A stretch of DNA of 64,000 nucleotides. Source: JBJHDF01 sp050486405 (GTDB taxonomy: Bacteria > Pseudomonadota > Gammaproteobacteria > Pseudomonadales > Cellvibrionaceae). Position 1 is the stretch's first letter. Every line of letters begins with the position of its first letter. The stretch covers positions 62,001 through 126,000 of the forward strand of contig JBJHDF010000005.1 of assembly GCA_050486405.1 (NCBI GenBank), written 5' to 3'. The translations under genes and the position numbers were made by a program. Shown here one piece after another: positions 33,857 through 43,580 of the stretch. A model generated the notes under the pieces. It saw only the letters and a list, made by a program, of their open reading frames with translations. It did no database searches and was not told the origin of the DNA.

Positions 33857-35136
33857 CAGAACAGAACATCCATAGCAAAGCTTGCCACTGTAGCGCTTTG
33901 ATTCTCGGTAAATATCATGTGTCCGTCTCTGGACCAAAGATTGGTACCAGACTTGTCAATGGAAAAACGATCGACCTGAAATTTTAGCGCCATTCTCGGC
34001 CTGAAATCCCAGCGGGCGCCGACACCAATGCTACTTTGCTTCTGGCTGATGCCCTGAACACTTCGATTGACGCCTGCAGCCACCATATCGAGTTGCATGG
34101 CAAGTTCCGGCGGGTAACCCTGCGGTGGGGAGTAACTCGGTACGCCGCGATCCGGGCGCGCAAAACCTTGAGTAGCGTACACCAAAATATCGTCAAACCG
34201 ACGCCCTACACTGAGATAGTAATATCGACCGCTGGGGTTCAGGGTAGCATTGCTGCTGAGCCGCGCCGCCTCCCCTTGCAACCACCAGGTATCGTCATCG
34301 TAGACCCCGCCCAGAGCATGGTAAGTAAGCCCTTTGCCTTTGGTATTCAAACCCTCGGCGATGCTCACCGCCTCAGGCCACAGAGGAACCGTAGCCTCTA
34401 GTGCATCTGTCAGCGGAGCAACCATATTGTTGTTATACTTAACATCAACGTAAGTGTACCGCCAGCGCCAGTTATCCATTTCGAGATTAAAGCTAATGCC
34501 CCGGGGGGTAAAGTTCAGAGTAACGCCATCGTCGGTAGTATCGCTACCGGGATAATCTTGCTCCGTTTCGCCGTAGAACACCTTGACATTCAATGTGCCC
34601 CTGGCCAGATCAAACCGCTTGGTCAGGTCAAAACCGTCAAAGTGATATAGCGCCAGGGCGCCGTAGTAGTCCTGTGGCGGTCGCACCCACGGGTAGGTGT
34701 AACCGACTTGCCGAAATTCGGAGAGTAAAAATACGTCAGCGCCCAGTCGTCCCACACGCAAATCCAGGCCGTCCATCGGACGATAGCGAACAAATGCCCA
34801 CTCCACAGCTTTCTGCAGTTCGTTTTTGTGGCGCTCTTTGGCCACCAGTTGCAAGGTGGCGTCAAACTTTGGGGACCACCGCCCCTGCCATTGAACACCA
34901 ATTAGCGAGTCGGTCTTCCATTCAAGCGTACCATCACTGGGCCCCTCACTCTGGGTAATATCGCGGCGGAACCCCAGTTCGGGGTGATTGTTGACAACCA
35001 AGCCCATAGTGGCAAAACCGGAAAACTGGGACTCCGGCCTGAAGTCGGCCACAACGTAGCTGGCGGGAAGCAGGCTTCCCAGCAGCAGCAACGGCCGCAG
35101 CACTCGATGTCCATGACGAAGCAGTGAAAACAGCAC
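33856..35136 (-). CDS. Outer-membrane beta-barrel (porin-like) protein
   Basis: 426 residues: signal peptide ending near VVAD, then a succession of alternating aromatic-rich strands (for example LQLVAKERHK, WAFVRYRPMDGLDLRVGRLGADVFLLSE) and a final strand ending in Phe (FAMDVLF), the signature of outer-membrane barrels. The block FVRYRPxxGLDLRVGRLGxDxFLLSExRxVGYxYPWVRPP recurs in porin-like proteins that are co-transcribed with GGDEF regulators. GTG 35136 is the start used. First gene of a three-gene operon; a promoter candidate lies at 35180-35207. Confidence 0.8.
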   Translation of the reverse strand: MLFSLLRHGHRVLRPLLLLGSLLPASYVVADFRPESQFSGFATMGLVVNNHPELGFRRDITQSEGPSDGTLEWKTDSLIGVQWQGRWSPKFDATLQLVAKERHKNELQKAVEWAFVRYRPMDGLDLRVGRLGADVFLLSEFRQVGYTYPWVRPPQDYYGALALYHFDGFDLTKRFDLARGTLNVKVFYGETEQDYPGSDTTDDGVTLNFTPRGISFNLEMDNWRWRYTYVDVKYNNNMVAPLTDALEATVPLWPEAVSIAEGLNTKGKGLTYHALGGVYDDDTWWLQGEAARLSSNATLNPSGRYYYLSVGRRFDDILVYATQGFARPDRGVPSYSPPQGYPPELAMQLDMVAAGVNRSVQGISQKQSSIGVGARWDFRPRMALKFQVDRFSIDKSGTNLWSRDGHMIFTENQSATVASFAMDVLF

Positions 35137-35179
35137 CTGGGAATACCTATAGGGTTAGCGATCTAAACGTCGTAAAACG

Positions 35180-35207
35180 AGTATAGACCAAGTTCCACTA
35201 CGGTAAA
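35180..35207 (-). promoter_or_regulatory. Candidate sigma-70 promoter of the porin-binding-protein-cyclase operon
   Basis: Minus strand TTTACC (35207-35202), 16-bp spacer, TATACT (35185-35180), about 45 bp ahead of the porin-like start. The -10 is five of six consensus; the -35 is weaker. No other promoter-like pair was seen in the 134-bp gap. Confidence 0.45.
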
Positions 35208-35270
35208 CCGGCACTCCTGGCACGAACCTCCAAACTGTACGCTTCGTCAGATTCAATTGGCAACTCAGAC

Positions 35271-36812
35271 TCAGGAGATGCCCACTCCCGAATAGCGCAC
35301 CCCTGACAGCCGAGCCATGTCGCGGTGAAAGGTGGACAGATCGTCGGGGTTGAAGTCGGCCAGACGCGAGTGGCCGCAGGCGCGGGCCATTACCTGCATC
35401 AGTTCGGTGGAAGCGCGCAGAAAGTTGTGCAACTGACGGGCAGACTGGTCCACGTTCAGGCGCTGACGCAGATCCTTTTTCTGCGTAGCGATGCCGGCCG
35501 GGCAGTTGTTGGTGTTGCAGATGCGCGCCGCCACACAGCCGATGGATTGCATGGCGCTGTTGGCCACAGCCACACCATCGGCGCCCAGGGCCAGAGCCTT
35601 GATAAAATCCGCCGGCAGGCGCAGGCCCCCGGTGATGATCAGAGTCACCCGGCCGCTGGCGCCCTGCCCATCCAGATAGCGCCGGGCCCGGGCCAGAGCG
35701 GGAATGGTGGGTACGCTGATATGGTCGCGAAACAGGGTCGGCGCGGCGCCGGTACCACCGCCGCGGCCGTCGAGAATGATGTAGTCGGCGCCGGCATCCA
35801 GGGCGAACTGGATGTCCCGCTCGATGTGGTTGGCGCTGAGTTTGAAGCCCACGGGAATGCCGCCGGTGATCTCCCGCACCCGGTCGGCAAACTGGCGGAA
35901 GTCGGCGACGCTGCGCAGATCTTCGAAGGCCGGCGGCGACACCGCCGGCTGGCCTTCGGGCAGGCCGCGCACCTGGGCGATCTTGCCCACCACCTTGCTG
36001 CCCGGCAGATGACCGCCGGTGCCGGTCTTGGCGCCCTGGCCGCCCTTGAAGTGGAAACACTGCACCTTTTTCAGCAACTCCTCGCGGTAGCCGAAGCGCG
36101 CGCTGGCCAGTTCATAAAAGTAGCGGGAGTTGGCCTGCTGCTCTTCCGGCAGCATGCCACCCTCGCCGGAGCAGATGCCGGTGCCGGCCAGCTCGGCGCC
36201 CCGGGCCAGGGCGATCTTGGCCTCCTCGGACAGGGCACCGAAGCTCATATCCGACACCAGCAGGGGAGTTTTCAGGGTCAGGGGCTTTTTCGCCTCGGGG
36301 CCCACCACCAGTTCAGTGTCCACCTCAACGTCGTCCGCCAGGGGGCGACTGGCCAGTTGCGCCACCATGATCTGCAGGTCGTTCCAGTCCGGCAACTGCT
36401 CCCGGGGCACCCCCATGGCCGCCATGGGGCCGTGGTGCCCCACCTTGTCCAGTCCATCCCGGGCCAACTGGTGAATCAGTTCCACGGTGGGCTCTTCCCG
36501 GGTGGCCTTGGCCGCTGGTGCTTGGTTCTTATCGCCCTTTACACCGGGGCCTTCGCTGCCCACCTGTTCCTTGTCGAACTGCTTGTGGGTACCGTCACAA
36601 TAGGGCGGATTAGCGGTGTGCTTGCATTGGCACAGATAGGCTTTTTCCGAGGATTCGGCAGTAAAACCCCGGGGCTTGAAGCCGGTGCCGGCGTGGGAAC
36701 CGTCGCAAAAGGGCTGGTCGGCCGAGCGGCCACAGACGCAGAAGTAGTACTCCTCGCCCTTTTTCAGTTCCACGGCGACGGGTTTGTTATCGGCGATGAC
36801 GGGTTTGCTCAT
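35271..36812 (-). CDS. Two CDGSH iron-sulfur domains fused to an FMN-binding glutamate-synthase-like domain
   Basis: 513 residues. Two CDGSH-type 2Fe-2S sites are present at the N-terminus: Cys25, Cys27, Cys36, His40 and Cys61, Cys63, Cys72, His76. After a linker, residues about 125-500 match the FMN barrel of glutamate synthase large subunit (DMSFGALSEEAKIALARGAELAG, GQGAKTGTGGHLPG, DYIILDGRGGGTGAAP, GALRLPADF-type region GGLRLPADFIKA, and the Cys-rich CNTNNCPAGIATQ). It lacks the glutaminase domain of GltB, so true glutamate synthase is doubtful. ATG 36812 has GGAGG five bases before. Single gene between the porin operon and yebC. Confidence 0.88.
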   Translation of the reverse strand: MSKPVIADNKPVAVELKKGEEYYFCVCGRSADQPFCDGSHAGTGFKPRGFTAESSEKAYLCQCKHTANPPYCDGTHKQFDKEQVGSEGPGVKGDKNQAPAAKATREEPTVELIHQLARDGLDKVGHHGPMAAMGVPREQLPDWNDLQIMVAQLASRPLADDVEVDTELVVGPEAKKPLTLKTPLLVSDMSFGALSEEAKIALARGAELAGTGICSGEGGMLPEEQQANSRYFYELASARFGYREELLKKVQCFHFKGGQGAKTGTGGHLPGSKVVGKIAQVRGLPEGQPAVSPPAFEDLRSVADFRQFADRVREITGGIPVGFKLSANHIERDIQFALDAGADYIILDGRGGGTGAAPTLFRDHISVPTIPALARARRYLDGQGASGRVTLIITGGLRLPADFIKALALGADGVAVANSAMQSIGCVAARICNTNNCPAGIATQKKDLRQRLNVDQSARQLHNFLRASTELMQVMARACGHSRLADFNPDDLSTFHRDMARLSGVRYSGVGIS

Positions 36813-36908
36813 GGGGCCCTCCTGGAAGTGGGACGCGGTAACGCGGATCAGCCCTGAGGGTACCCTGATGGGTGGTTTGGCTCAAGCCGGGGTTTGCCCC
36901 GGCTGCAA

Positions 36909-37655
36909 TCAGGCGTTGAGCTGTTCCATCACCGCGTCGGGGATGTCGGCGTTGGAATACACGTTTTGCACGTCGTCCAGGTCTTCGAGCATATCGACCA
37001 GCGCCATGACCTTTTCGGCACCTTCCTGGTCCAGCTCGATGGTGGTGGAGGGTTTCATGATGATTTCGGCATTGTCCGGCTCGAAGCCGGCGCTGACCAG
37101 GGCGTCCTTTACCGCAAAGTATTCCTCGAACGGCGTCAGCACGTCGAAGGAACCGTCGCTGTTGGTAACCACGTCCTCGGCGCCGGCTTCGAGGGCAGCT
37201 TCCAGCAGTTTTTCCTCGTCCACACCGGGGCCGAAGCTGATCTGTCCCATTCTGGCGAACAGGTAGGCCACGGAACCGTCGGTGCCCAGATTGCCGCCGC
37301 GCTTGCTGAAGGCGTGGCGCACTTCGGCCACGGTGCGGTTTTTGTTGTCGGTCATGCATTCCACGAGAATTGCCACGCCATTGGCGCCATAGCCTTCGTA
37401 GGTGCACTCTTCGTAGTTGTCGGCGTCACCGGCACCGGCACCGCGGGCAATGGCCTTTTCAATGGTGTCCTTTTTCATGTTGACACCCAGCGCCTTGTCG
37501 ATAGCCGTGCGCAGGCGCGGGTTGTCTTCGGGGCTGGCGCCGCCCTTGGCGGCTACGGTCAGTTCGCGGATCAGTTTCGTGAACATCTGACCGCGTTTGG
37601 CGTCCTGGGCTGCCTTGCGGTGTTTGATGTTTGCCCATTTACTGTGGCCGGCCAT
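36909..37655 (-). CDS. yebC: YebC/PmpR family regulator or translation factor
   Basis: 248 residues, highly typical: N-terminal MAGHSKWANIKHRKAAQDAKRG-type block (positions 1-20), EDNPRLRTAIDKALGVNMKK, and DGSVAYLFARMGQI. YebC-family proteins have been described as DNA-binding regulators (PmpR) and more recently as translation factors for proline-rich stalls. Follows aspS by 12 bp, as in Pseudomonas, where ruvC normally comes next. Confidence 0.95.
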   Translation of the reverse strand: MAGHSKWANIKHRKAAQDAKRGQMFTKLIRELTVAAKGGASPEDNPRLRTAIDKALGVNMKKDTIEKAIARGAGAGDADNYEECTYEGYGANGVAILVECMTDNKNRTVAEVRHAFSKRGGNLGTDGSVAYLFARMGQISFGPGVDEEKLLEAALEAGAEDVVTNSDGSFDVLTPFEEYFAVKDALVSAGFEPDNAEIIMKPSTTIELDQEGAEKVMALVDMLEDLDDVQNVYSNADIPDAVMEQLNA

Positions 37656-37667
37656 ACAACTCGCTCC

Positions 37668-39437
37668 TCAGGATTCCTTCTTGCGCAAACGGATGTGCAG
37701 CTCGCGCAGTTGCAGTTCATTGACGCCGCCGGGGGCGTCGGTCATGACGCAGGCGGCGCTCTGGGTTTTGGGGAAGGCGATAACGTCGCGGATGGAACCG
37801 GCGCCCACCATCAGCATGATCAGCCGGTCCAGACCGAAGGCGAGGCCGCCGTGGGGCGGCGCGCCGTACTTGAGCGCGTCGAGCAGAAAACCGAATTTTT
37901 CCCGCTGTTCGGCGTCGTCGATGCCGAGAATACCGAACACCGTTTGCTGCATTTTCTGGTTGTGAATACGCACGGAACCGCCACCCAGTTCGGTGCCATT
38001 GAGCACCATATCGTAGGCCCGGGACAGGGCACTGCCGGGGTCAGCCTTGAGTTCATCGGCGGAACAGGACGGCGCGGTAAACGGATGGTGCAGTGCCATC
38101 CACTGGCCGTTGTCGTCTTCTTCGAACATGGGGAAATCCACCACCCAGAGCGGCGCCCATTCGGCGGTGTAGAGATCGAGGTCTTCGCCGAGTTTGCAGC
38201 GCAGGGCACCCAGGGCTTCGCTGACCACACTGGCCTTGTCGGCGCCGAAGAAAATCAGGTCGCCGTTCTCGGCCTCCAGACGTTCCAGCAAGGCGCTGCG
38301 CACGTCGTTGGGCAGGAACTTGACGATGGGCGACTGCAGGCCGTTTTCCACATCACTGCGGTCGTTGACCTTGATATAGGCCAGCCCCTTGGCGCCGTAG
38401 ATGCCGACAAAACCGGTGTAGTCGTCGATCTGCTTGCGCGTGAGCTTGTCGTTGCCGCCGGGCACTTTCAGGGCGGTAACGCGACCCTTGGGATCCTTGG
38501 CGGGGCCGGAGAAAACCTTGAAGTCCACTTCGGTCATCAGATCCTTGACGTCCACCAGCTCCAGGGGAATGCGCAGGTCCGGCTTGTCGGAGCCGTAGCG
38601 GGCCATGGCATCGGCGTAGCTCATGCGCGGAAACTCGCCCAGATCCACGCCCTTGAGGTCGCGGAAGACGGTGCGGATCATGTCTTCGGTCACCGCCATG
38701 ATCTGCTCTTCGTTCATGAAGGCGGTTTCGATATCGATCTGGGTAAACTCGGGCTGCCGGTCGGCGCGCAGGTCTTCGTCGCGAAAGCACTTGGCGATCT
38801 GATAGTAGCGATCGAAGCCGGACACCATCAGCAACTGCTTGAACAACTGGGGCGACTGGGGCAGCGCGAAAAACTTGCCGTCGTGGGTGCGCGAGGGCAC
38901 CAGATAGTCACGGGCACCCTCGGGGGTGGCGCGGGTGAGAATGGGGGTTTCGATATCGAGAAAGCCGTGTTCGTCCAGAAAGTTGCGCACGGCGCTGGTG
39001 ACCCTGGAGCGAAAGCGCAGGTTGCGCTGCATCTCGCTGCGGCGCAGGTCCATGTAGCGGTATTTCAGACGCACGTCTTCGCCCACCGAGTGGTGGGAAT
39101 CCAGCGGGAAGGGGGGCGTTTCGGCTTCGTTGAGTATGGTCAGGCCGGTGCCGTAGACTTCGATTTCACCGGTGGGCATATTGGGGTTGACCGTCTCCTG
39201 CGTCCGGGCGCGCACCCGGCCGGTGACCTGCAGTACGTATTCACTGCGCACCTTGTCGGCCAGGGCAAAATTGTCCTTGGCGTCCGGGTCGAACACCACC
39301 TGAACCACGCCTTCGCGGTCGCGCAGGTCGATAAAAATCACCCCGCCGTGATCCCGGCGGCGGTCTACCCAGCCACACAGGGTGACTTCACGATCGATTG
39401 CGGCTGCCGTCAGGGCGCCGCCGTATTCACTGCGCAT
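37668..39437 (-). CDS. aspS: Aspartyl-tRNA synthetase
   Basis: 589-residue class II synthetase with the bacterial layout: N-terminal anticodon-binding OB fold (VTLCGWVDRRRDHGGVIFID), motif 2 (CFRDEDLRADRQPEFTQID), a GAD insertion domain, and motif 3 (GLAFGLDRLIMLMVG). Length matches E. coli AspRS (590). Third-from-last gene in fmdB-aspS-yebC. Confidence 0.97.
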   Translation of the reverse strand: MRSEYGGALTAAAIDREVTLCGWVDRRRDHGGVIFIDLRDREGVVQVVFDPDAKDNFALADKVRSEYVLQVTGRVRARTQETVNPNMPTGEIEVYGTGLTILNEAETPPFPLDSHHSVGEDVRLKYRYMDLRRSEMQRNLRFRSRVTSAVRNFLDEHGFLDIETPILTRATPEGARDYLVPSRTHDGKFFALPQSPQLFKQLLMVSGFDRYYQIAKCFRDEDLRADRQPEFTQIDIETAFMNEEQIMAVTEDMIRTVFRDLKGVDLGEFPRMSYADAMARYGSDKPDLRIPLELVDVKDLMTEVDFKVFSGPAKDPKGRVTALKVPGGNDKLTRKQIDDYTGFVGIYGAKGLAYIKVNDRSDVENGLQSPIVKFLPNDVRSALLERLEAENGDLIFFGADKASVVSEALGALRCKLGEDLDLYTAEWAPLWVVDFPMFEEDDNGQWMALHHPFTAPSCSADELKADPGSALSRAYDMVLNGTELGGGSVRIHNQKMQQTVFGILGIDDAEQREKFGFLLDALKYGAPPHGGLAFGLDRLIMLMVGAGSIRDVIAFPKTQSAACVMTDAPGGVNELQLRELHIRLRKKES

Positions 39438-39465
39438 GGTGCAATCCTGTTTATCAATTCTTTAA

Positions 39466-39798
39466 TTACGCCGCCTTACCCGATGATTTGGGTTTTTCGG
39501 TTTTGCTCTCTGTTTTTGTTGCGGCCTTTTCGGTCTTTTTGTCCGGCGTTTCAGACTTGGTTTCTTTAGTGTCTTTGGCTTCCTTGCTGCCCTCGCCGGC
39601 CAGGTTTTTCTTGTTGTTGGCCTTGAAGTCGGTTTCGTACCAACCGCCGCCCTTGAGGCGAAAGGCGGCTGCCGAGACTTTTTTTACCAGCGTCGCTTCA
39701 CCGCAGGCGGGGCAGTCAACCAGCGGGGCGTCGCTCATTTTTTGCAGCGCCTCCAGCTCGTGGCCGCAGGCCTGGCACCGATATTCGTAAAAAGGCAT
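39466..39798 (-). CDS. FmdB family zinc-ribbon protein
   Basis: 110 residues. The first 40 form a zinc ribbon with Cys8, Cys11, Cys29 and Cys32 (YEYRCQACGHELEALQKM). The C-terminal half is a low-complexity Lys/Thr/Glu tail (about 65-110), likely disordered. The family is found upstream of aspS in many proteobacteria; its role is unclear. It is 28 bp ahead of aspS and should share its promoter (39859-39888). Confidence 0.88.
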   Translation of the reverse strand: MPFYEYRCQACGHELEALQKMSDAPLVDCPACGEATLVKKVSAAAFRLKGGGWYETDFKANNKKNLAGEGSKEAKDTKETKSETPDKKTEKAATKTESKTEKPKSSGKAA

Positions 39799-39815
39799 GC
39801 TCTAAAACCTCCATA

Positions 39816-39840
39816 CAAAAACAAACCGGCAACTGGCCGG
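39816..39840 (-). terminator. Weak hairpin with T tract between hisD and fmdB
   Basis: Minus strand CCGGC-CAGTT-GCCGG followed by TTTGTTTTTG. The stem is only five bases. It could terminate the hisD transcript, but it lies downstream of the fmdB promoter and so inside the fmdB leader. Confidence 0.3.
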
Positions 39841-39858
39841 GCCCGCAAAAGGCGGCGA

Positions 39859-39888
39859 ATTATAACCCAGTGGGGAGGCTTCGCCCAA
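39859..39888 (-). promoter_or_regulatory. Candidate sigma-70 promoter of fmdB-aspS-yebC
   Basis: Minus strand TTGGGC (39888-39883), 18-bp spacer and a consensus TATAAT (39864-39859), about 60 bp ahead of the fmdB start. Confidence 0.55.
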
Positions 39889-39899
39889 GTGGGTGAATA

Positions 39900-41206
<1,307 letters not shown>

Positions 41207-41210
<4 letters not shown>

Positions 41211-41857
41211 GACGGATCTCTTTGTCTGGCGTTGACCGCCGTTTCGATGGCGTCGATCAGGGCCTGAATGCGCACATGCTTCATTTTCATGGAGGCCTTG
41301 TTGACGATCAAGCGGGAGCTGATGTCGGCGATGTGCTCCCGTGGCTCCAGGCCGTTGGCGCGCAGAGTGTTGCCGGTGTCCACCACGTCCACGATCTCGT
41401 CGGCCAGTTCCATGATGGGGGCCAGTTCCATGGCGCCGTAGAGTTTGATGATATCCGTCTGCCGGCCGCAGGAGGCGTAGTACTGCTTGGCGACGCTGAC
41501 ATATTTGGTGGCCACACGGATGCGGCCGTTGGCCGGCGCCTGCCCCGCCACGCCGGCGGTCATCAGGCGACAGCAGGCGATGCGCAGGTCCAGAGGCTCG
41601 TAGAGTCCGTCGGCGCCGTTTTCCATCAGGGTATCCTTGCCGGACACCCCCATGTCCGCCGCGCCGAACTGCACATAGGTGGGCACGTCGGCACCGCGCA
41701 GAATCAGCAGGCGCACGCCCGGCTGGCTGGTCTCGAACACCAGCTTGCGGCTTTTGTGAATATCCTCGAGCGGTGTCACGCCGGCCGCCGCCAGCAGAGG
41801 CAGTGTCTCTTCCAGGATACGGCCCTTGGTCAGGGCCAGCGTCAGCATCTCGTTCAT
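41207..41857 (-). CDS. hisG: ATP phosphoribosyltransferase, short (HisZ-dependent) form
   Basis: First step of histidine synthesis. About 216 residues, so it is the short form without the C-terminal regulatory domain; such enzymes need HisZ as partner, which is not in the window. Motifs LALTKGRILEETLPLL and DIVDTGNTLRANGL are visible. Start uncertain: ATG 41869 makes an ATGA overlap with murA but has no room for a ribosome site, ATG 41857 has GGGAG 13 bases before, and ATG 41848 is also open. Confidence 0.93.
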
Positions 41858-41865
41858 TGCGTCAA

Positions 41866-43140
41866 TCATTCTCCCGAGCGGCCGGGCACGCGGCGAATAT
41901 TTGCACCCAGCGCCTGCAGTTTTTCCTCGATACACTCGTAGCCCCGGTCAATGTGGTAGATGCGATCCACCAGGGTCGAGCCCTCTGCCACCAGACCGGC
42001 GATCACCAGGCTGGCGGAGGCGCGCAGATCCGAGGCCATCACCGGCGCACCCTTGAGCATGTCCACACCCTTGATCATGGCGGTGTTGCCCTCCAGGGTA
42101 ATGCGCGCGCCCATGCGGTTGAGTTCGTGCACCTGGATCAGGCGGTTTTCAAAAATGGTTTCCACCACCGAACTGGTGCCCTCGGCCACGGCATTGAGGG
42201 CGGTCAACTGCGCCTGCATGTCCGTGGGAAAGGCCGGATAGGGCGCAGTGCGCAGGCTCACTGCCCGGGGCCGGTTGCCCTTCATGTCCAGCTCGATCCA
42301 GTTGTCGCCGGTGTCGATATGGGCGCCGGCTTCCTCCAGTTTGAGCAGCACCGCCTCAAGAATATCCTCCCGGGTATTTTTCAGCCGTACCCGGCCCCGG
42401 GTGGCCGCCGCCGCCACCAGATAGGTGCCGGTTTCGATACGGTCCGGCATGATGTTGTAGACACAGCCGCCGAGCCTTTCCACACCGCGAATGGTCAGGG
42501 TGGCAGTGCCTATGCCTTCGATGTCGGCGCCCATGGCCACCAGACAGCGGGCCAGATCCACCACTTCCGGTTCCCGGGCGGCGTTTTCCAGCACCGTTTT
42601 GCCGTCGGCCAGCACCGCCGCCATCAGCAGGTTTTCGGTGCCGCCCACGGTGACCACATCCATCAGGATATGGGCGCCCTTGAGACGCCCGTCGCTGCGC
42701 GCCTTGATATAGCCCTCTTCCACGTCAATCCTGGCGCCCATGGCTTCCAGGCCCCGCAGGTGGATATCCACCGGCCGACTGCCGATGGCGCAGCCGCCGG
42801 GGAAGGACACGTTGGCCACACCGTGCCGGGCCAGCAGCGGCCCCAGTACCAGAATGGAGGCACGCATGGTCTTCACCAGGTCATAGGGCGCGGTGAAGTC
42901 GTCGATGGCATTGGCGTCCACTTCCACGGACATTTTCTCGTCAATGGTCACCCCCACGCCCATGCAGCGCAGCAGCGCCAGCATGGTGGTGATATCGTTC
43001 AGGTGCGGCATATTGCCCACGTGCATGGGGCTATCGGCCAGCAGCGTGGCGGCCAGAATGGGCAGCGCGGAGTTCTTGGAGCCGGATACTCGGATTTCGC
43101 CGCTGAGCGGCCCGGCGCTGGTTATCAGCAATTTGTCCAT
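41866..43140 (-). CDS. murA: UDP-N-acetylglucosamine 1-carboxyvinyltransferase
   Basis: First committed step of peptidoglycan precursor synthesis. 424 residues. The active-site loop PGGCAIGSRPVDIHL contains Cys117, the residue modified by fosfomycin, so the enzyme is of the sensitive type. Lys22-Asn23 (GSKNSALP) is present. The start is MDKLL at 43140 by family; ATG 43146 is two codons upstream. Between ibaG and hisG as in many gammaproteobacteria. Confidence 0.96.
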   Translation of the reverse strand: MDKLLITSAGPLSGEIRVSGSKNSALPILAATLLADSPMHVGNMPHLNDITTMLALLRCMGVGVTIDEKMSVEVDANAIDDFTAPYDLVKTMRASILVLGPLLARHGVANVSFPGGCAIGSRPVDIHLRGLEAMGARIDVEEGYIKARSDGRLKGAHILMDVVTVGGTENLLMAAVLADGKTVLENAAREPEVVDLARCLVAMGADIEGIGTATLTIRGVERLGGCVYNIMPDRIETGTYLVAAAATRGRVRLKNTREDILEAVLLKLEEAGAHIDTGDNWIELDMKGNRPRAVSLRTAPYPAFPTDMQAQLTALNAVAEGTSSVVETIFENRLIQVHELNRMGARITLEGNTAMIKGVDMLKGAPVMASDLRASASLVIAGLVAEGSTLVDRIYHIDRGYECIEEKLQALGANIRRVPGRSGE

Positions 43141-43147
43141 TGGCATC

Positions 43148-43387
43148 TTACTGCTGAGCCTGCCACTCGTCGGGGGTGAGGGTTTTCATGTGCACGGCGT
43201 GAATGGCGCCACTGGCGATCTGCCGGGCCAGGGCGGCGTAGACCTTCTGCTGGCGCTTGACGGCCGACAGTTCATTGAAGGCGTCACTGACCACCACCAG
43301 GCTCACGTGGTTGCCGTCGATACCCACCTGGACCTGACTGCCGGGCAGGCTCTGCTCAACGAGAGCGGCGATTTCTTGGGTTTGCAT
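43148..43387 (-). CDS. ibaG: BolA family protein IbaG
   Basis: 79-residue BolA/IbaG protein (QVQVGIDGNHVSLVVVSDAFNE, QQKVYAALARQI, IHAVHMKTLTPDEW). BolA proteins pair with monothiol glutaredoxins in Fe-S handling. ATG 43387 was chosen by family length; the frame stays open upstream across the inverted-repeat element. Seven bases separate it from murA. Confidence 0.92.
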   Translation of the reverse strand: MQTQEIAALVEQSLPGSQVQVGIDGNHVSLVVVSDAFNELSAVKRQQKVYAALARQIASGAIHAVHMKTLTPDEWQAQQ

Positions 43388-43503
43388 AACGCGGGAATTC
43401 CTCTGCGGGCACCGCAGCCAGGCGGCGGCACCGGATTCGAGTCGGGTTTGGGAGGGAATCTTACCGGAATGCGCCGGATGGCGCATCCCCGCAAGGGTGA
43501 GAA

Positions 43504-43578
43504 GCCATCTCGTAAACGTAGCGAGTGCGGCTGGCGGTGGGCGCCGCCAACCGTGCATGCAGCAGTTTACGAGATGGC
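43504..43578. repeat. 75-bp element with perfect 14-bp inverted ends
   Basis: GCCATCTCGTAAAC (43504-43517) and GTTTACGAGATGGC (43565-43578) are exact reverse complements. The interior has a second dyad (GGCGG...CCGCC, 43533-43548). It lies in the 193-bp gap between ibaG and mlaC, ending two bases before the mlaC stop. The internal TAAACGTAGCGAG recurs at 10991-11003. It may be a REP/MITE-like element or a terminator hairpin of mlaC. Confidence 0.7.
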
Positions 43579-43580
43579 GT

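Noticed and set aside
35271..36812. Glutamate synthase large subunit (gltB)
   Set aside because: Only the FMN barrel is present; the glutaminase domain is missing and two CDGSH domains take its place.
36894..39569. 891-codon open frame on the plus strand opposite yebC and aspS
   Set aside because: Such long antisense frames arise in GC-rich coding DNA. yebC and aspS on the other strand are unmistakable, and the antisense product has no signature.
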